Assembly: GCA_964458015.1 (NCBI GenBank)
Contig: CAYWGR010000221.1
Location: forward strand, 1 to 7,865
DNA length: 7,865 nt
From: CAYWGR01 sp964458015
Lineage (GTDB): Bacteria; Planctomycetota; Planctomycetia; Pirellulales; Thermoguttaceae
Direction: 5' to 3'
Part shown: piece by piece, positions 4,511 to 7,865 of the stretch
Position numbering within the stretch: the first letter of the stretch is position 1
Layout of the letters: every line of letters begins with the position of its first letter
Position numbers and translations under genes: made by a program
Notes under the pieces: generated by a model
Told to the model about the DNA's origin: nothing
Database searches by the model: none
Seen by the model: the letters and a program-made list of their open reading frames with translations, nothing else

Positions 4511-6292
4511 ATGCAAAGGAACTTTTTTCTTCCCGTTGGCATCCTTGCCGGTGCATGTTTATTGTTGATTACTTCGGCATTCGCACAAACCGTTCCGACC
4601 GAGATCAATCCTTGCACATCCTGGCCGGCGATGGACGCATTGGGGCGCAAGTTGCCGATGCCGGAAGAGGTAGGGCAACCAAAGCCGGATCGTTTTGTGG
4701 GCATCTTTTATTTTCTATGGCACAATCAAGCCCACGATGCGCCGAGCAAAGACGGAGGGCCGTATGACGTTTCGAAAATACTGGCCAAAGATCCGGATGC
4801 CGTGAAGAAACCCGATTCGCCTTTGTGGGGTCCACACGGCGGTTGGCACACCTGGGGCGAGCCGCTTTACGGCTATTATCTTAGCTCGGATCCCTGGGTG
4901 TTGCGGCGTCACGCCAATCTGCTGGCCGACGCGGGCATCGACACGCTGATCTTCGACGCGACGAATGCCGTGACCTATCGCGATGTGTATATGAAGCTGT
5001 GCGAAGTGTTTCGCCAGATTCGCCAGGAAGGCGGTCGAACGCCGCAGATCGCTTTCATGGTAAACACCGAGGCCGGCAAAACAGCCGCGCAAATCTACAA
5101 CGAGCTTTACAAGCCGGGGCAGTATCGCGAGCTCTGGTTCCATTGGCAGGGCAAGCCGCTGTTGATCTGCGACCCGGCCGAGGCAAGCCCTGAGTTGCGG
5201 CAGTTCTTTACGCTTCGCCGTGCCCATTGGCCGTTCACAATGGTCAACACGCCCAATGCCTGGCACTGGGAAGCCACCTATCCGCAGCCTTACGGCTATA
5301 CCGACGATCCGAAAAAGCCTGAGCAAGTGAACGTGTCGGTTGCACAAAATCTGGCACAAGCCGACGGCACGGTGGCGATGATGAGTTCGGGCAATGCACG
5401 CGGCCGCTCGTTTCACGACGGCAAGCAAGACACATCGCCCGGCGCGATCAATTGGGGAGGCAATTTTCAGGAGCAATGGAAGCGGGCATTCGAGCTACAG
5501 GCTCCCTTCGTGATGGTCACCGGCTGGAACGAATGGATCGCAATCCGATTGGGCAACCCCGGCGACCCGGTCATTTTCTGCGACCAATATAACCAGGAAT
5601 GCAGCCGTGACATCGAACCGATGCGTGGCGGACACGGCGACAACTATTATTGGCAACTGGCGGGCAATGTGCGCCGCTACAAAGGCGCGCCGGCATTGCC
5701 CAAGGCGACCGCGCCGCAAACGATCAAGATCGAAGGCAGTTTCGAGCAGTGGCGCGACGTGGGGCCAGCGTTTCTCGACCACCTCGGCGAAACCGCCCCG
5801 CGCGACTTCGACGGCACATCCGGCTTGCACTATGTAAATCGAACCGGGCGCAATGATCTTGCCGTGATGAAGACGGCTCGCGACGACAAAAATGTTTACT
5901 TCTATGTCCGCACGCGCCAGCCGCTGGCCAACGGGGCCAATCCCACGGGGCTGTTGTTGTTGATCGACGCCGACCAGAATCCGGCGACCGGCTGGCAAGG
6001 CTGCGACTTCGCGCTGAATCGTTCAGTCGAGGGCGGCAAAACTTGGCTTGAGAAAAACCAGAGCGGTTGGCAATGGAAAAAGATCGTCGCCCTGGACTAT
6101 CGCGCCGAGGGCAATGAGTTGCATGTGGCGATTCCCCGGGCGGCACTTGGCTTGCCGGAAGGACAGGGCCGCCTCGGCGTGGATTTCAAATGGGCCGACA
6201 ACCTGCAAACCCCCGGTGACGTGATGGACTTTTATCAAAGCGGCGACGTTGCGCCCGAGGGACGTTTTATGTTCCGTTTTTCCAGCGAGTAA
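4511..6292 (+). CDS. Secreted GH99/GH71-like protein with C-terminal CBM9-like domain
   Basis: The 593-residue protein starts with a Sec signal peptide (MQRNFFLPVGILAGACLLLI, cleavage near AFA/Q). The ATG at 4511 follows GGAG at 8 bases; the frame is open further upstream (to 4400), but that would hide the signal peptide. Residues about 55-395 look like the GH99-like (WbsX/GH71-GH99) TIM-barrel family: FVGIFYFLWHNQAHD, DAGIDTLIFDATN (D149), VTGWNEW (E341) and DIEPMRGGHGDNYYWQLAGN. From about residue 405 (IKIEGSFEQWRDV) to the end, a beta-rich region with LLLLIDADQNPATGW resembles CBM9-type carbohydrate-binding domains. It probably acts on an extracellular glycan; the linkage is unknown. In GH99 enzymes I recall two catalytic Glu in a NEWHE-type motif; here the sequence is NEWIA, so the second Glu (position 344 is Ala) is absent. 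The gene is divergent from the DUF1080 gene and followed by a large palindrome. Confidence 0.85.
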   Translation: MQRNFFLPVGILAGACLLLITSAFAQTVPTEINPCTSWPAMDALGRKLPMPEEVGQPKPDRFVGIFYFLWHNQAHDAPSKDGGPYDVSKILAKDPDAVKKPDSPLWGPHGGWHTWGEPLYGYYLSSDPWVLRRHANLLADAGIDTLIFDATNAVTYRDVYMKLCEVFRQIRQEGGRTPQIAFMVNTEAGKTAAQIYNELYKPGQYRELWFHWQGKPLLICDPAEASPELRQFFTLRRAHWPFTMVNTPNAWHWEATYPQPYGYTDDPKKPEQVNVSVAQNLAQADGTVAMMSSGNARGRSFHDGKQDTSPGAINWGGNFQEQWKRAFELQAPFVMVTGWNEWIAIRLGNPGDPVIFCDQYNQECSRDIEPMRGGHGDNYYWQLAGNVRRYKGAPALPKATAPQTIKIEGSFEQWRDVGPAFLDHLGETAPRDFDGTSGLHYVNRTGRNDLAVMKTARDDKNVYFYVRTRQPLANGANPTGLLLLIDADQNPATGWQGCDFALNRSVEGGKTWLEKNQSGWQWKKIVALDYRAEGNELHVAIPRAALGLPEGQGRLGVDFKWADNLQTPGDVMDFYQSGDVAPEGRFMFRFSSE

Positions 6293-6295
6293 ATG

Positions 6296-6449
6296 CTAGC
6301 GTAGTGATTCACGCTATTGGGGATTTTTCATTGAGTGCCACTGGCTCTGCCAGTGCGGGATTCCATGCGGCGGCCGGCACTGGCAGAGCCAGTGGCACTC
6401 AAAAAAAAGGTTCTCTACGCGATACCGCACTTATGAATCACTATACTAG
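6296..6449. repeat. 154-bp nested palindromic element after the GH99-like gene
   Basis: The inner arms 6331-6356 and 6377-6402 are perfect 26-base reverse complements (left arm begins TTGAGTGCCACTGGCTCTGC) around a 20-base GC-rich loop. The outer arms 6296-6311 and 6434-6449 match at 14 of 16 positions and share TAGTGATTCA. The element begins 4 bases after the GH99-like stop codon. A run of eight A follows the inner stem on the + strand, so it does not have the T-tract of an intrinsic terminator in either direction. The terminal inverted repeats give it the look of a small non-autonomous mobile element, though no target duplication is evident. A short frame running through it (6304-6639) is not a convincing gene. 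Confidence 0.85.
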
Positions 6450-6780
6450 AAGCTTGCTGCCGCTCCGCAAACTTTCCCCATATTGCCAAGACAATACACT
6501 TGGCGTCTTGGCCATACACCGGCAGGGCCGAGAATCGGCAGACAATGGCTTAGCAAAAAACCAACAGCCTGGCCGCAAAGTCACGCTGTTTTGCCTATTT
6601 AGCGATCAGCAAGCCTCGTTCCGCTTAAGCCGATCCTAACTTTCTTGCCAGAAACAACGGATCTGACGAATTTCTGGACTCTAGGGATTATCGGGCCGAT
6701 GTCAGATGAAGGCGGGGGCAGGATACCCGCGATCTATCTGCCTCCTCGCATGACCATGAGCAAATAAGGAATCGTCGGCC
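6450..6780. other. Intergenic stretch of 330 bp without a recognisable gene
   Basis: No credible coding sequence is seen. Three related hexamers, GCCAAG (6485-6490), CTTGGC (6499-6504) and TTGGCC (6508-6513), allow two alternative stems, the longer being GCCAAGAC/GTCTTGGC (6485-6492 with 6505-6512). A second small inverted repeat is CCAGAAA (6648-6654) with TTTCTGG (6671-6677). The right end holds a possible promoter and the ribosome binding site of the lipoprotein gene. Confidence 0.5.
6663..6691 (+). promoter_or_regulatory. Weak candidate promoter of the Cys-rich lipoprotein gene
   Basis: CTGACG (6663-6668) and GATTAT (6686-6691) each match the sigma70 consensus at four of six positions, with a 17-base spacer. 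The inferred leader would be about 80 bases. Other starts are equally possible. Confidence 0.3.
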
Positions 6781-7122
6781 ATGAAACGCATGATCTGTTC
6801 GATGTTGATGGTGGTACTACTGGCCAGTTTGATCGGCTGCGTGACGAAGCACGGGCATCGCCCTTGGGCTTGCATGGGCGGCAGTTGCGCCCAGGCGCCG
6901 GAAAACTGCAAGTCGTGCCAAGATGCCTGTGACGAAGACCAAGGTGGAGCTTGCCGTAAATGCGGCGGCCATGGTTGTGGGCTATGTCGTCATGGGCAGG
7001 GGAATGACGGCCAGGAGCAGGCGGCAGCCGGTCCTGCGACGGGTGCCGTCACCTATCCGTATTACACGACGCGCGGTCCTCGCGACTTCCTGGCGAAGCA
7101 TCCCGAGAGCATCGGGCCGTGA
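6781..7122 (+). CDS. Small Cys-rich lipoprotein with YPYYTTRGPRDFLA C-terminus
   Basis: This 113-residue protein has a lipoprotein signal peptide ending in the lipobox LIGC, with lipidated Cys20, so it should be membrane anchored outside the cytoplasm. Nine further Cys follow at 31, 36, 43, 46, 50, 58, 61, 66 and 69, several as CxxC pairs (43/46, 58/61, 66/69), with His and Gly between them. This suggests metal binding or disulfides. A linker leads to the tail TYPYYTTRGPRDFLAKHP, a motif I recall from many small planctomycete exported proteins of unknown function; this was not checked. TAAGGA (6765-6770) lies 10 bases before the ATG. The last 74 bases overlap ribD on the opposite strand. No specific function can be assigned. 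Confidence 0.82.
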   Translation: MKRMICSMLMVVLLASLIGCVTKHGHRPWACMGGSCAQAPENCKSCQDACDEDQGGACRKCGGHGCGLCRHGQGNDGQEQAAAGPATGAVTYPYYTTRGPRDFLAKHPESIGP

Positions 7123-7865
7123 TATACGTGTCGTTGCCTGCTTGACGCACTTCGGGCGCGTCAAGCAACAAGGCTTCCGACATCGCGGCGACTCCGCGGC
7201 CGGCGACAGCCGTGCCGGCTGCGGCGCCGCCGATCAGCTTGGGCGCGATAAAGACGTGAACCTCGTCGATGGCGCGAGCATCGAAAAGACTGCCCAGCAG
7301 TTGACCGCCGCCCTCGACCAATACGTTGGTCAATCGACGTCGTCCTAATTCGCCCAACAATGTGTCGAGCCGTTCGGCGTATGTCTCGCCTTCGCAAACG
7401 AATATCTCGCACCCGGCATCTGCAAGCCGCTTGCGGTCGGACGCTGGGGATGCAGTTCCCACGGCGACAAGCACGGGCGTTTCTCGCGCTGTGCGGACCA
7501 GTTGGCTTTCGCTCGTAAGCGAAGCGTTGGTATCCAGCACCACGCGCAACGCGGTGCGCGGTCCAGTGGGTCGAGCCGTCAACAGCGGATCATCTTTCGC
7601 GGCCGTTCCGCGTCCCACCATGATCGCATCCACGCGGCCGCGAATTGCATGAACGATTTGCCGCGATTCCGGCCCGGAGATCCAGCGGCTTTCGCCGGTA
7701 TGCGTGGCAATTTTGCCATCGAGCGTCATGGCCCACTTGGCGATTATCCAGGGGCGTTTGGCTTGCTGAAGGGTCAGGTAGGGCGCGTTGAGCCGCTGCG
7801 CCGCCGGCTCCAGCAACCCCATCTCAATGGCAACCCCGGCATCCCGCAGCTCCTTGATCCCGCCG
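7049..7865 (-). CDS. ribD: Riboflavin biosynthesis protein RibD, reductase domain (5' part outside window)
   Basis: RibD deaminates and reduces the pyrimidine intermediate of riboflavin synthesis; the reductase step acts on 5-amino-6-ribosylaminouracil 5'-phosphate with NADPH. The frame is open to the window edge, with 271 residues visible up to the TGA at 7051-7049. The first visible residues (GGIKELRDAGVAIEMGLLEPAAQRLN) are the link between the deaminase and reductase domains, so the gene is very probably the bifunctional form with its deaminase part outside the window. Reductase motifs are clear: KWAMTLDGKIAT, TGESRWISG, VGRGTAAKDDPLLTAR, LVEGGGQLLGSLF and FIAPKLIGG. The last 25 or so residues (after TYITARC, Arg/Ser/Asp-rich) go beyond where the family usually ends and run antisense to the lipoprotein gene. 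It acts in the cytoplasm. Confidence 0.93.
   Translation of the reverse strand, partial: GGIKELRDAGVAIEMGLLEPAAQRLNAPYLTLQQAKRPWIIAKWAMTLDGKIATHTGESRWISGPESRQIVHAIRGRVDAIMVGRGTAAKDDPLLTARPTGPRTALRVVLDTNASLTSESQLVRTARETPVLVAVGTASPASDRKRLADAGCEIFVCEGETYAERLDTLLGELGRRRLTNVLVEGGGQLLGSLFDARAIDEVHVFIAPKLIGGAAAGTAVAGRGVAAMSEALLLDAPEVRQAGNDTYITARCSRDASPGSREDRASCNTDR
7140..7166. repeat. Hairpin just after the lipoprotein stop codon, inside ribD
   Basis: GCTTGACGC (7140-7148) and GCGTCAAGC (7158-7166) pair perfectly around a 9-base loop. It starts 18 bases after the lipoprotein stop codon and lies in the ribD coding sequence on the other strand. No T-tract follows, so a role as terminator for the lipoprotein transcript is only possible. 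Confidence 0.45.

Noticed and set aside
4715..5476. 253-codon - strand frame opposite the GH99-like gene
   Set aside because: Antisense shadow of a gene with a signal peptide and recognisable domains.
6304..6639. 111-codon frame downstream of the GH99-like gene
   Set aside because: Its first third is the palindromic element, it has no ribosome binding site, and the translation shows no family or exported-protein features.
1..7865. CRISPR array, tRNA, rRNA or complete transposon
   Set aside because: No regularly spaced direct repeats, no tRNA-like cloverleaf noticed by eye, and no transposase or integrase gene in the window.

Overview
The window most likely comes from a planctomycete chromosome, probably of the Pirellulales type. 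The evidence is the gene content: an hpnD/hpnE squalene module, secreted DUF1080 and GH99-like proteins, a small Cys-rich lipoprotein with a YPYYTTRGPRDFLA tail, and a GC-rich sequence dotted with several unrelated palindromic repeats. This is inference from gene content and motifs; no database search was possible.

Left part (1-3104, + strand). The operon contains hpnD (5' end outside the window), an unrecognised six-helix membrane protein, and hpnE, which overlaps the membrane-protein gene by 4 bases (ATGA). HpnD makes presqualene diphosphate from farnesyl diphosphate, and HpnE reduces hydroxysqualene to squalene. The intermediate enzyme HpnC is not visible and may lie upstream. Squalene then feeds hopanoids, sterols or C30 carotenoids. 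Both enzyme genes carry a palindromic repeat read through in frame as extra protein: a CCCTCTCCC/GGGAGAGGG element in hpnD, and an element with 18-bp arms in hpnE. A third, long hairpin spans the hpnE stop codon and probably terminates the operon.

Middle part (3125-6449). Two secreted carbohydrate-related genes are divergently transcribed from a 402-bp intergenic region. A DUF1080 protein lies on the - strand, with a well-formed promoter overlapped by two small palindromes. A GH99-like protein with a C-terminal CBM9-like domain lies on the + strand, with a TATAAT box and an upstream 10-bp inverted repeat. Together they look like a small polysaccharide or glycan utilisation locus. Directly after the GH99-like gene is a 154-bp nested palindrome with perfect 26-bp inner arms and near-perfect 16-bp outer arms.

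Right part (6450-7865). About 330 bp without a convincing gene is followed by a 113-residue Cys-rich lipoprotein gene on the + strand. Convergent to it is the 3' part of ribD (riboflavin biosynthesis reductase domain) on the - strand. The two coding regions overlap tail to tail by 74 bp.

The most notable feature is the palindromic repeats. At least four sequence-unrelated families occur within 6.4 kb, and two of them sit inside open reading frames of the same pathway without breaking them. This resembles the in-frame palindromic elements known from Rickettsia.
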